DNA of 35,252 nt from Phocaeicola massiliensis B84634 = Timone 84634 = DSM 17679 = JCM 13223. Its GTDB lineage: Bacteria; Bacteroidota; Bacteroidia; Bacteroidales; Bacteroidaceae. The stretch is from the NCBI RefSeq assembly GCF_000382445.1, contig NZ_KB905473.1:479466-514717 (forward strand), written 5' to 3'. The notes beneath the pieces are model-generated. The model was not told the DNA's origin. It was given only the letters and a program-made list of their open reading frames with translations, and searched no databases. Below are positions 1 through 8,258 of the stretch, in pieces (position 1 is the first letter of the stretch; every line of letters starts with the position of its first letter). The position numbers and the translations under genes were made by a program.

Positions 1-242
1 CGCAAGGCAATGTGTGCTGAACATCTACACCGACAACCATGCATATGCAGAAGCCTTCAAAACTTCTTCCGGATGATTTACGTCACTTGATGGCCACTGA
101 TTGCGTATTGCCTCAAGTCGCTTTATGGGGTAAGGGGATAGTATGCGCATTGAAACGGACGCGAGGACTTAATGGCTGTCTTACGAATCAAAAGTCCATT
201 TCTCTTGTAGGTAGCACTTCGGGAATGGAGTTGCGGATTTAA
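1..242. other. Unrecognised left edge, possible 3' gene remnant
   Basis: No whole gene is visible here. One forward frame is open from base 2 to a TGA at 74-76 and gives 24 residues ending in AYAEAFKTSSG, which could be the C-terminus of a gene cut by the window edge; I do not recognise it. The remaining bases up to 242 look like scrambled sequence with no supported gene. The sequence abuts the damaged 5' end of the glycosyltransferase homology, which begins at about 243, so a recombination or deletion joint probably lies just left of that. Confidence 0.3.
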
Positions 243-299
243 GGTTATATAAATAAAGCTTCTCAATACGGCATTGGAACTTTTATTAATCAATTATGC

Positions 300-1406
300 A
301 TGTGCTTAAGCGAAAATAATATTACCATAATTACATTAAATTCTCAAGTAAATGAAATTACCATCCAGCACAATGGAAAAATAAGAAGGATTGATATTCC
401 AGCAATTAATTATTATGATACAAAGAATAATTATATTAGATATTACCGTAATTTATCATATATCGTAAGTATTTACGCCAATAAGAAAGAAGCAAATATA
501 TTTATATTAAACTATTATTTTATGCATCCTATTATTGAGTATCTTAAAAAACACATGAATGACTGTAAAATAATAGCTGTAGTTCATTTTTTAGGATGGT
601 GTTTTCCTCTAAATGGGAATATTAGCAAACTACGAAAAATAATTACTACAAAGACAAAAGATGAAGAAGAAAATATTATATACGAAGAATTTATACAAGA
701 AAAAAGATACTTCAATCAGGTTGACTATATTATTTGTTTATCAAAGCAAACCGAAGAGCTCTTAAGCTCACTATACATGATAGAAAAATATAAAATAGTT
801 AAAATACCCAATGGTATAAAAGACGAATATATTTCTCTCAATAAAGAAGAGCGAAAAATGCTTAAACACAAATTACTTTTCAGGGAAAACGATTTAATAA
901 TTCTTTATGTAGGCAGATTAGATCCATCCAAAGGGCTTGATCTCCTTATAAGTTCTTTTTATAATGTTACAGCAAAATTGGACAATGCTCACTTAATTAT
1001 AGTTGGAGATGGAGATTATGATACATATATTAAAAAATGTTTTAGCATTAGAAACAAAATAACATTTACAGGAAAGATCACAAAAGAAAATTTATATCAG
1101 TACTACCAAATAGCAGATGTGGGAGTTATACTTTCCTATCATGAACAATGTAGTTTTGTTGCTATAGAAATGATGATGCATAAGATACCTTTAATAGGAA
1201 GTAACAATCTTGGCATCAAAGAAATGATATCAAAAGATTTAAAATTATTTCATTCTGAAGATATTAATAGTTTATCTCAACTTATCATCAAAGTATTAAC
1301 ATCTTCTAATCATCATTACCAAACAGAAAGCAAAGAAATATACAAAAGAATGTATACTTTCAAAGAGATGAAAAATAAATATATTGATTTCTTAGAATCT
1401 ATTTAA
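300..1406 (+). CDS. Glycosyltransferase family 4, GG-Bacteroidales peptide system type, 5'-truncated
   Basis: GT-B fold, GT4-like glycosyltransferase of the kind found beside Bacteroidales double-glycine peptides (I recall this as TIGR04157). Seen: the nucleotide-sugar-binding C-terminal half with VGRLDPSKG at residues 204-212, VGDGD near 236, and the E-x7-E pair E282/E290. It is clearly homologous along its length to the 405-residue protein at 6992-8209. That homologue starts MKELYIITNN...QYGIGTY. Here the matching residues NKASQYGIGTF lie upstream of the first ATG (from about 243) in the same open frame, and the first dozen residues are missing. The family start codon is therefore lost; the ATG at 300 is the first available and would drop the first strand of the N-terminal domain. 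The next gene follows after 14 bases. The product may be poorly active. Strongly AT-rich. Confidence 0.8.
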   Translation: MCLSENNITIITLNSQVNEITIQHNGKIRRIDIPAINYYDTKNNYIRYYRNLSYIVSIYANKKEANIFILNYYFMHPIIEYLKKHMNDCKIIAVVHFLGWCFPLNGNISKLRKIITTKTKDEEENIIYEEFIQEKRYFNQVDYIICLSKQTEELLSSLYMIEKYKIVKIPNGIKDEYISLNKEERKMLKHKLLFRENDLIILYVGRLDPSKGLDLLISSFYNVTAKLDNAHLIIVGDGDYDTYIKKCFSIRNKITFTGKITKENLYQYYQIADVGVILSYHEQCSFVAIEMMMHKIPLIGSNNLGIKEMISKDLKLFHSEDINSLSQLIIKVLTSSNHHYQTESKEIYKRMYTFKEMKNKYIDFLESI

Positions 1407-1420
1407 GATAAAAAATAATT

Positions 1421-2980
1421 ATGCATAAAAACACATTGAATCTTTTCTTAAAAGAACTAAATATTAAACATACAAATTCGTATTCAAGTTCTTTATTTGA
1501 AGAACACCCAAACAAATACAATCTATATGGGATTTCACAGATGCTAAATCTTTATAATATCCCCAATATAGGCATAAAAGTAGAAAATAAAGATTTAAAT
1601 TCTTTGGAACTACCAGTTATCGCCCATATCGGTTATGATTTTGTCGTTGTTAATAAAGTCACTAATACACAAGTTGGCTTCTATTGGAAAGGCAAACATA
1701 CAATTTTGAATATAGATAAATTTATAGAGTTATGGAGCGGAATTGCATTAATAGCTGAACCTACAAAAGAGTCTATAGAGCCTAGCTATAGGAAACATTT
1801 CATAACAGAAATTCTTAATAGAATTCAAACATTTTCAATATTAACTATTACAATAACCTTAATATTATTACTTTGCATATTCCAATCATTGTCAACAATA
1901 AAAATACTCTTTTTATTGTGCAATCTTTGTGGTTGTATAATTTGTTATTTCTTATTACAAAAACAGAATCACACAGAGAGTCTTTATGCAGATAAAATAT
2001 GTTCGCTATTTAAGCAAAAAGATTGTAATGACATTTTAGACTCAAAAGTTGCCAAAATATTTGATTGGCTTAGTTGGAGTGAAATTGGAATGGGCTTTTT
2101 TATATCTAATATTTTAATATTAATTACTTTTCCCGAACTATTTGAATATGTTATCCCTGTCTGTATAAGTGCATTACCTTATACTATTTGGAGTATTTGG
2201 TATCAAATTCGAGTTGCTAAACAATGGTGTACACTTTGTCTTATTGTACAAAGTATACTTTGGTGTATATTTTTCATTGCATTATTTAATGAAAGCATGT
2301 TCCCTGATAAGTTAAATTATTTCAACTTCATATTTATTGGGATGATATATTTATTTACGATTTTTTCTATTAATAAGTTATCTAATATCATCTTAAGTAA
2401 CCAACAAATGACCAACATTAGACAAGAATTAAACAGCATAAAATTTACAGATGACGTTTTTGTCACCTTGCTCAAAAAAAGACCATACTATAAAGTTAGT
2501 AGATTGGATTCAAACATCATATTAGGCAACCCTGATTCTTCTATCCGCATCACTATTTTGACAAACCCTCATTGTCAACCATGTGCATTTACACATAAGA
2601 AAATTGAAAGAATACTAAAAAAGAACATGGATAAAATGCACATACAATATATTTTTACCGCATTTAATGACAATTTATTAAATAGTAATAAAATTCTAAT
2701 TGCTGCTTATCAACAAAAAAATCAAGACGAAGTTAGAGATATCTATACGCAGTGGTTTAATAAGGGGAAAATAAACCCTGATGCTTTTGCAAAAAAAATG
2801 AATATAGAAATTAGCAATCATCATGTCCAAGAAGAATTAGACAAACATTATCAGTGGAAAAAGTATAATCAACTATCAGTAACACCTACTATTCTAATTA
2901 ATGGATATTTATTACCTGAAAATTACAATGTAGAAGATTTAGAATATTTTTGCAACATAAATTTAACAGCATCCAATTAA
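1421..2980 (+). CDS. Degenerate C39-like / vitamin K epoxide reductase / DsbA-like fusion, disulfide-forming membrane protein
   Basis: Three parts in 519 residues. Residues about 1-115 resemble a C39 peptidase fold, but the catalytic Cys is absent (HTNSYSSSLF where DCGPTCL would be) and the His position reads GYDFVVV, so it is probably a non-catalytic leader-binding-type domain. Residues about 135-320 are a VKOR domain with membrane helices, cysteines C194 and C202 and the active CxxC at C270-C273 (WCTLC). Residues about 365-519 are a thioredoxin/DsbA-like domain with CQPC (C385, C388) and a cis-Pro loop VTPT near 488. Known for the family: VKOR passes electrons to quinone and keeps its fused thioredoxin partner oxidised, so disulfides form outside the cytoplasm. 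The stop is one base from the next ATG, which encodes another thioredoxin-like protein, and the six-cysteine peptide at 4297 follows. Making disulfides in that peptide is an inference. Confidence 0.85.
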   Translation: MHKNTLNLFLKELNIKHTNSYSSSLFEEHPNKYNLYGISQMLNLYNIPNIGIKVENKDLNSLELPVIAHIGYDFVVVNKVTNTQVGFYWKGKHTILNIDKFIELWSGIALIAEPTKESIEPSYRKHFITEILNRIQTFSILTITITLILLLCIFQSLSTIKILFLLCNLCGCIICYFLLQKQNHTESLYADKICSLFKQKDCNDILDSKVAKIFDWLSWSEIGMGFFISNILILITFPELFEYVIPVCISALPYTIWSIWYQIRVAKQWCTLCLIVQSILWCIFFIALFNESMFPDKLNYFNFIFIGMIYLFTIFSINKLSNIILSNQQMTNIRQELNSIKFTDDVFVTLLKKRPYYKVSRLDSNIILGNPDSSIRITILTNPHCQPCAFTHKKIERILKKNMDKMHIQYIFTAFNDNLLNSNKILIAAYQQKNQDEVRDIYTQWFNKGKINPDAFAKKMNIEISNHHVQEELDKHYQWKKYNQLSVTPTILINGYLLPENYNVEDLEYFCNINLTASN

Positions 2981-2981
2981 T

Positions 2982-4250
2982 ATGAAAACAACATTAATAT
3001 CTATCTTATTATTCTCATTTTCTATTTCTGTAACTGCGCAAACAGCTGAATATACAGAAAAAGATTCTATTTCCGATTTACAATGGCAAAATGAATTACA
3101 CTGTACATTGGATGGAGTTCCCAAGCCTTTCTCATACCTGCGTACTCTATTTGAAAATAACAAAGAGGGTTATATAGGAAATCTATGGATGACTTCAAGG
3201 CGAAACATACAATTATTAGGTGAGAAAAACAGGAAGGGCAATTGGATTGTCACAACTATAAATAAGGTTCCAAATACTTCTCTCAAGCCGGGAGAATTTG
3301 AAATTAAAGGAACTATATCAGAGAACTATGAAGGACGAGCCGTCATGCTATTAAGATTCAGCAACAGTAATCCTGACAAAGTATGCAAAGCAGACACGGC
3401 CATTGTAACAAATGGAAAGTTCTACTTTAAAGGTCTCCCGGAAGATAATTTCCTTTCCATCGTGACAATAGGTAATTACCCGGAGAAGGTATTGGCAGCA
3501 GATGTCTTCTTGGAAGAAGGAACGATAAACCTGAATTTGGATTCAATCTCACATAGAAGTGGAACACTTCACAATGATTCGCTACAGGCATATACAGCAT
3601 TTAAAACTTTTGATGAACATAAATCATATATCAAACGCAATATGAACAATGCGATAGGCCGTACTTACTTTATAGACCTGCTAAATAATTGGAGTTTAGA
3701 AGAATTAAAAGAATACGTCGCATTGTCAAACAATAATGAATATGCCAACATTCCACAAATAAAAGAAGCTATGATAAGCCAACAAACCATACAAAATACA
3801 TTTAAGGTATGGGAGTCATTCAATGGTAAGAAATATAAAGACAATACATTCATAACTCTAGAAGGGAATAAAACAAAGCTATCTGATTACATAGGAAAAC
3901 ACAAAATACTTTTTATCAATGTCTGGTATTCCGGTTGTGGTCCATGTATTGAAGAAACGCCCGAATTAAAAGAAATATATAGAAAGTACAAAAAGAAAGG
4001 ATTGGAAATCATCTCTGTATCTACTGATACTTCTATTAGCGCATGGAAAGAAGCTGTTAAGAAATTGGATGTTCCTTGGATACATGTTATCATAGAGAGA
4101 GGTTCTATGTTCCCCCAAGATTATGCTGTTATGGGAGTTCCTCATGGCATTTTAATAGGAGAAGATGGCACAATTTTAGCTTTAGGCAATTACTTGAGAC
4201 CTTCAATACCTGTACTCGAAAATATATTAATGAAAATATTAGACGAATAA
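2982..4250 (+). CDS. Secreted TlpA/ResA-like thioredoxin with DUF4369-like domain
   Basis: 422 residues. An N-terminal signal peptide (hydrophobic residues 4-18, ending VTAQ) sends it to the periplasm. Residues about 104-190 look like the DUF4369 beta-sandwich usual in Bacteroidetes thioredoxins (FEIKGTI... and IVTNGKFYFKG). Residues about 290-422 form an AhpC/TSA-TlpA-type thioredoxin domain with CGPC (C319, C322) in WYSGCGPC and the cis-proline in GVPHG (P387). These proteins reduce or reshuffle disulfides. The gene starts one base after the VKOR-DsbA stop, so the two are surely co-translated, and it precedes a cysteine-rich precursor peptide by 46 bases. A role as partner oxidoreductase or isomerase for that peptide is inferred from this context only. 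Confidence 0.85.
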   Translation: MKTTLISILLFSFSISVTAQTAEYTEKDSISDLQWQNELHCTLDGVPKPFSYLRTLFENNKEGYIGNLWMTSRRNIQLLGEKNRKGNWIVTTINKVPNTSLKPGEFEIKGTISENYEGRAVMLLRFSNSNPDKVCKADTAIVTNGKFYFKGLPEDNFLSIVTIGNYPEKVLAADVFLEEGTINLNLDSISHRSGTLHNDSLQAYTAFKTFDEHKSYIKRNMNNAIGRTYFIDLLNNWSLEELKEYVALSNNNEYANIPQIKEAMISQQTIQNTFKVWESFNGKKYKDNTFITLEGNKTKLSDYIGKHKILFINVWYSGCGPCIEETPELKEIYRKYKKKGLEIISVSTDTSISAWKEAVKKLDVPWIHVIIERGSMFPQDYAVMGVPHGILIGEDGTILALGNYLRPSIPVLENILMKILDE

Positions 4251-4296
4251 AAAGAATAAAGTTCGTCATTAGTAATAATCAATAAATAATTATTTT

Positions 4297-4527
4297 ATGA
4301 AATTAAAAAAAATTGTACTACAGAAGAGTCATAAAGTTATGACTCCTGTAGAAATGAAAGGAATTATTGGTGGACAAATAACTAAAAGTGGTTATTGTTC
4401 TATGTCTAATGGTAGCTGTAGCGGATATTGTGCTCCTAGTTTTGATGGTCATGGTGGAGTTTCAACCAAAAGTTGCACAAGAATACATATGTCTGGTTTG
4501 GGTGGAGATTTTTGTAGCTGCACATAA
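4297..4527 (+). CDS. Double-glycine leader precursor peptide with six-cysteine core (peptide I)
   Basis: 76 residues. The leader runs to GIIGG (G25-G26), a Gly-Gly cleavage site for a C39 exporter; it starts MKLKKIVLQK and contains MTPVEMKGI, like Bacteroidales GG precursors. The predicted core is residues 27-76: Gly- and Ser-rich, with six cysteines (C34, C41, C45, C60, C73, C75), an even number suited to three disulfides. Upstream are VKOR-DsbA and TlpA-like proteins and a GT4 glycosyltransferase; downstream is a hairpin terminator and then the start of a truncated C39-ABC exporter. This set (glycosyltransferase, thiol oxidoreductases, C39 exporter, Cys-rich GG peptide) parallels glycocin clusters such as sublancin, but glycosylation is not shown here. 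A bacteriocin or signalling role is inferred. Confidence 0.8.
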   Translation: MKLKKIVLQKSHKVMTPVEMKGIIGGQITKSGYCSMSNGSCSGYCAPSFDGHGGVSTKSCTRIHMSGLGGDFCSCT

Positions 4528-4595
4528 AGTAAGTGAATCAAAAAGCAAATAGGCTTTATGCTAGATAAATGCCGCGTTCACATCTTTTAAAGAAT

Positions 4596-4630
4596 CATGT
4601 GCAAGTACATCTTGCACATGGTCTTTTTAT
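4596..4630 (+). terminator. Intrinsic terminator/attenuator after precursor I
   Basis: Perfect 10-bp stem (4596-4605 with 4611-4620), loop TACAT, followed by GTCTTTTTATTTT. It sits between the precursor gene and the transporter start, so the short precursor message would be made in excess over anything downstream. Confidence 0.75.
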
Positions 4631-4651
4631 TTTAACTAAATTTATTATTTT

Positions 4652-5726
4652 AATGAAGACCTTCCCCCACTACCTCCAGTTGGATGCGATGGACTGCGGC
4701 CCCACCTGCCTGCGGATGATAGCCAGATATTACGGCAAGAACTATTCGCTGCAGACGCTTCGCGAACGCTCCTTCATCACACGCGAGGGGGTATCCATGC
4801 TGGGCATCAGTGACGCGGCGGAATCCATCGGTTTCCGCACATCGGGAGTGAGGATTACCCTGAAGCAACTGGAGGAAGACGTGCCGCTTCCGTGCATCCT
4901 GCACTGGAACCAGAACCACTTCGTGGTGTGCTATGACATCAGGAAGAAAAGGAACGGATACAGGTTCCATATAGCCGACCCCGCCTCGCAGAACGTCATA
5001 TACACCGAACAGGAGATGAAGAAGTGCTGGCTGGTGACAAGGACGGAAGGGGAAGAAAAGGGAACGGCACTCGCCCTGGAGCCGGCCCCCGAATTCTATG
5101 AACGGGAAGACGAAAAAGAGAAGGACGGCAAGAACAGCCTCTCCTTCTTCTTCAAGTACCTGTTGCCCTATAAAAGACAAATCGCTCACTTACTCCTGGG
5201 GATGTTGGCTGTGAGCCTCTTGCAGCTGATATTCCCTTTCCTTACGCAATCATTGGTGGATGTCGGGATTCGGGACGGGAACTTGGGCTTTATCACGCTG
5301 ATTCTGACAGCCCAGCTCGTCGTCTCCGTTTCCCGGCTTTCCGTGGAGTTCATACGGAGCTGGATATTGCTCCACATGAACACGCGCATCAACATATCAC
5401 TCATATCCGACTTCCTGATAAAGCTGATGAAGCTGCCGCTGCGTTTCTTCGACACCAGGATGATAGGGGACATCATGCAGCGCATCGGAGACCATAACCG
5501 CATCGAGAGCTTCCTCACCGGCTCATCGGTCGCAACGCTGTTCTCGTTTGTCAATTTCTTCATCTTCGGATGGATACTGGCCTGTTACAATCCGGTCATA
5601 CTGGGCATCTTCCTGGCAGGGAACACGCTGTATGTGTGCTGGGTGCTCGTGTTCATGAAATACAGGAGGGAACTGGACATCAGGCGGTTTGCACAGGCGG
5701 CCGGGGAACAGAGCAGCCTGATACAG
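4652..5726 (+). repeat. Long direct repeat, left copy (transporter 5' half)
   Basis: 1075 bp, collinear and without indels to 25147-26221. By eye I see about 16 substitutions, so the copies are about 98-99% identical. Identity begins just before the transporter ATG and ends sharply at ...GATACAG. The spacing between copies is 20,495 bp. Confidence 0.92.
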
Positions 5727-5750
5727 ATCAGAGCTACAAAAAGAGGTTGA
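4653..5750 (+). pseudogene. Truncated peptidase-containing ABC transporter (5' half only)
   Basis: Starts at the ATG at 4653 (MKTFPHYLQLDAMDCGP), the same start as the intact gene at 25148; the open frame extends further upstream to 4569, but that part is not shared. It keeps the whole C39 protease domain (Q9, C15, H89, D109) and about half of the membrane domain, then departs from the intact copy after base 5726. Eight unrelated codons follow to a stop at 5748-5750. The second half of the membrane domain and the entire ATPase domain are missing, so it cannot export; a stand-alone C39 protease with some membrane helices is conceivable. It is GC-rich unlike the AT-rich genes before it. Confidence 0.9.
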
Positions 5751-5985
5751 TACCGCCTATCCCAACTTCAGCAAGCACCTATATGAGTTATCTCCAAAAT
5801 TATCAGTCATCGAACTGCAAATATGCTATCTAATGAAGATTTCAATTCCACCAATCCATATTGCCATTTTCACCAATCGCACCAAAGCTGCCATAAGTAA
5901 TGCTCGCACCCGCCTTGCAAAGAGACTACTGGGAGAACAAAACTCTACCGAAAAACTGGATGCTTTTATCTCTGATTTACAGTAG
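5728..5985 (+). pseudogene. 3' remnant of a LuxR-like (TPR/HTH) Bacteroidetes regulator
   Basis: A frame different from the transporter remnant, open from 5728 to a TAG at 5983-5985, encodes 85 residues. It has the hallmarks of the C-terminus of Bacteroidetes TPR-plus-HTH regulators: YPNFSKHLYELSPKLS, then ELQICYLMKI, then IAIFTNRTKAAISNARTRLAKRLLG, the helix-turn-helix, and a short tail. The sensor/TPR part is absent and replaced by the truncated transporter. The joint at 5726/5727 looks like a deletion fusing two unrelated genes. Without a start codon of its own it is probably dead. Confidence 0.7.
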
Positions 5986-5998
5986 ATTATAGCCTGTA

Positions 5999-6056
5999 GT
6001 GTACTAATTGTGTACTTTAGAAAGTACAAGAAGTCATCTGTGTACTAAAAGTGTAC
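5999..6056 (+). promoter_or_regulatory. Paired GTGTAC direct repeats, possible operator
   Basis: Four exact GTGTAC hexamers at 5999, 6010, 6040 and 6051. Within each pair the starts are 11 bp apart (one helical turn), and the two pairs are 41 bp apart (about four turns). Each pair fits GTGTACTAAWWGTGTAC. They lie just after the regulator remnant and about 60 bp before the DUF3244-like gene. A binding site for the lost LuxR-like regulator or a paralogue is a guess from position. Confidence 0.4.
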
Positions 6057-6114
6057 CAGTTCTTGATGATACATTAAAATGTTTTTCTCATTTTTGCCTA
6101 AACTTTAAAACGGA

Positions 6115-6483
6115 ATGCAAAATATGAAAAACGCAGTATTAGTATTAACAGCTTTTCTTCTTCTCTTTCCATATAAGTTAATGGCAGAGAATAAAGTAAT
6201 CTCTATTGAAGATGGATGGAATATCGAGGACGAACGTTCCATTTCATTTGCCCCTCAGCTATCCATAGACGAACAGAACATCTATATCTATTCCGAAAAG
6301 GAATTAAATGATTTGGAAGTGATAATAAAAGACTCTTTGGGTAATGTTATTTATTATAATGTAACTACCGTTTCCGGATATACCACTTATCCCATTCTTA
6401 TTGATAATTGGAATAAAGGAAAGTATACTATACAAATAAAAAAAGGGAGTCGTTATATGCAGGGGATTATCCGCATAGAATGA
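6115..6483 (+). CDS. Small secreted DUF3244-like protein
   Basis: 122 residues with a signal peptide (hydrophobic stretch AVLVLTAFLLLF, cleavage probably near LMAEN). The rest is a small beta-rich domain with the pattern of Bacteroides DUF3244 proteins (SIDEQNIYIYSEKELNDLEV, then IIKDSLGNVIY). The function of the family is not known. A second ATG at 6124 (MKNAVLV) is an equally good start and gives a more ordinary signal peptide. It is the first intact gene after the regulator remnant and the GTGTAC repeats, and it is followed after 21 bases by the LanC-like gene. Confidence 0.65.
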   Translation: MQNMKNAVLVLTAFLLLFPYKLMAENKVISIEDGWNIEDERSISFAPQLSIDEQNIYIYSEKELNDLEVIIKDSLGNVIYYNVTTVSGYTTYPILIDNWNKGKYTIQIKKGSRYMQGIIRIE

Positions 6484-6504
6484 TAACATTCCAATAAAGA
6501 AAAT

Positions 6505-7023
6505 ATGAGTCATGATGATGTTTTATTAGAAAAAATAGCCAATCATTACTTGTTTTATGGTTCTTTTTACTCTGATTTAGGACTATACAACGGCAAGATG
6601 GGAATGATCATTTTCTTCTTTCATTATGCACGATATACCGGCAATAGTTTATACGAAGATTTTGCTGGAGAGCTTTTAGATGATATCTATGAAGATATAA
6701 CTGACAATATTTCATTTAGCCAACTTTGCGAAATTGGATGGGGAATACTCTATCTGCTTCAACAAGGTTTTGTAGAAGGAAATGCAGATGAAGTTTTGGA
6801 AATAATAGATGAAAGAATAGAATTGCAACATTCTGAATATATGAATATTATGGAACATTATCTTCGTTTCCGAGGCACATTAAAGCAGAAAATAGCAAAT
6901 AGTTATTCACCTTCCGATATAATGCAAAGAATCGTGGTTTCTACGAATGTGGAAAAGCTATCGTGGCAGAATGGACTAAAATTAATATGGGATGAAAGAG
7001 TTATATATAATAACGAACAATAG
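6505..7023 (+). CDS. Partial LanC-like protein (N-terminal part only)
   Basis: 172 residues. The first 110 or so resemble the opening helices of LanC-like proteins: GLYNGKMGMIIFFFHYARYTGN, ELLDDIYEDI, LCEIGWGILYLLQQGFVEGNADEVLEIID. It is clearly related to the protein at 28352 over this part. Family LanC cyclases have about 400 residues and three zinc ligands (Cys, Cys, His) in the second half; that half is not present here, so lanthionine cyclisation is not expected. After about residue 115 the sequence no longer resembles the other copy. The 3' end overlaps the next glycosyltransferase by 32 bases. It may be a decayed gene or a scaffold for the glycosyltransferases. Confidence 0.6.
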   Translation: MSHDDVLLEKIANHYLFYGSFYSDLGLYNGKMGMIIFFFHYARYTGNSLYEDFAGELLDDIYEDITDNISFSQLCEIGWGILYLLQQGFVEGNADEVLEIIDERIELQHSEYMNIMEHYLRFRGTLKQKIANSYSPSDIMQRIVVSTNVEKLSWQNGLKLIWDERVIYNNEQ

Positions 7024-8209
7024 TAAAGCAGGACAATACGGTATAGGTACCTATATCACTCAATTATTATACTGCTTGCAGACTTGTATAAAAATACAAG
7101 TTACAGTTATCATGCTCGATTCTCAAAAAGACGAGTTAGTAGAAAAACACATCGAAGGTGTGAGATATCTATTGCTCCCAACTATACAGATTCATGCCTT
7201 AGAAAAGGATTATAGACGATATGCTCGAAGCGTAGCCTATGTTTTGGCATCTTATATTGCTCCAAATAGAGAACTTATTTTTCATTTTAATTACTCTTAC
7301 CATATATGGCTGGCGGAAGCATTAAAAAATCGTTTTCCGCGCTGCCGCACCATACTGACCTTACATTACCTGCCATGGTGTTTTGATTTGAGTGGAAATA
7401 TCCATCGTTTCCGAGCTATTTTATCTCAAGAAGAAAAGGAACGAGATATTCTCGAAAGACAAATATATGAAGAATATCTGAACGACAAACGGTTTTATAA
7501 TGAAGTAGACAAAGTAATTTGCTTATGTGGTGAAACCCAATCCTTTCTCTATGAAATTTATAATGTACCAATAGAAAAAATAGAGTTAATATACAATGGC
7601 TTGTCTGACGAACAGACAGCATTGTCAAACAAAGACAAAAAAGAAATAAAAGCAGAGCTGGGTTTTACAGAAAGTGAAAAGATTATTCTATTTGTAGGAC
7701 GTGTAAATCAGTTAAAAGGTATTCATTGGCTGATTGAAGCTTTCAAAAAAACACTGAGCAAATACCCGGAAGCCAGATTAATCATTATAGGAGACGGCAA
7801 TATTTCTGATTATTTGGGGTTGTGTAATGGTATCTGGGGAAAAGTTATTTTTACAGGAAAATTGAGAAAAGATCAATTATACAGATTTTATCAAATAGCT
7901 GATATCGGTGTTTTGCCTTCCTGTCAGGAGCAATGCAGTTATGTAGGCATTGAAATGTTGATGCATGGTATTCCTTTAGTAGGAACTGATGCAATGGGGA
8001 TAAGTGAAATGATAGAAGAAGGATATAAAATACCCTTAAAGATAGGCGGAGAAGAAATATCGCTTTGTACGGATAAATTAAGTGATTCAATATTGAGTGC
8101 CTTAGCCAATAAAGGCTTTTTTGGAAAGCGAGCCAGACACCGTTTTGAAAAATATTATTCATTGAATACAATGCGTTTAAAAGTAACGCAGCTATATAAT
8201 AGCGAATGA
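6992..8209 (+). CDS. Glycosyltransferase family 4, GG-Bacteroidales peptide system type
   Basis: 405-residue GT-B glycosyltransferase, intact. N-terminal MKELYIITNNSKAGQYGIGTY carries the glycine-rich acceptor-side loop. The C-terminal half has FVGRVNQLKG (residues 234-243), IGDGN near 267, and the E-x7-E motif E313/E321. Unusual family features shared with the gene at 300 are HYLPWCFDLSGNI (near 125) and an EQCS motif. The start at 6992 lies inside the end of the LanC-like gene (32-bp overlap), indicating translational coupling. The next gene is a double-glycine precursor, so the likely acceptor is that peptide. This is inferred; a cell-envelope glycan acceptor cannot be excluded. Confidence 0.85.
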   Translation: MKELYIITNNSKAGQYGIGTYITQLLYCLQTCIKIQVTVIMLDSQKDELVEKHIEGVRYLLLPTIQIHALEKDYRRYARSVAYVLASYIAPNRELIFHFNYSYHIWLAEALKNRFPRCRTILTLHYLPWCFDLSGNIHRFRAILSQEEKERDILERQIYEEYLNDKRFYNEVDKVICLCGETQSFLYEIYNVPIEKIELIYNGLSDEQTALSNKDKKEIKAELGFTESEKIILFVGRVNQLKGIHWLIEAFKKTLSKYPEARLIIIGDGNISDYLGLCNGIWGKVIFTGKLRKDQLYRFYQIADIGVLPSCQEQCSYVGIEMLMHGIPLVGTDAMGISEMIEEGYKIPLKIGGEEISLCTDKLSDSILSALANKGFFGKRARHRFEKYYSLNTMRLKVTQLYNSE

Positions 8210-8258
8210 GTTAATACTCAGTATATTGTTAAATTATTAATCATTAATTTTAAGTGCG

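Noticed and set aside
4650..5189. A 179-codon antisense frame, nearly repeated at 25073-25684
   Set aside because: Its conservation between two places only reflects the duplicated exporter 5' half on the other strand.
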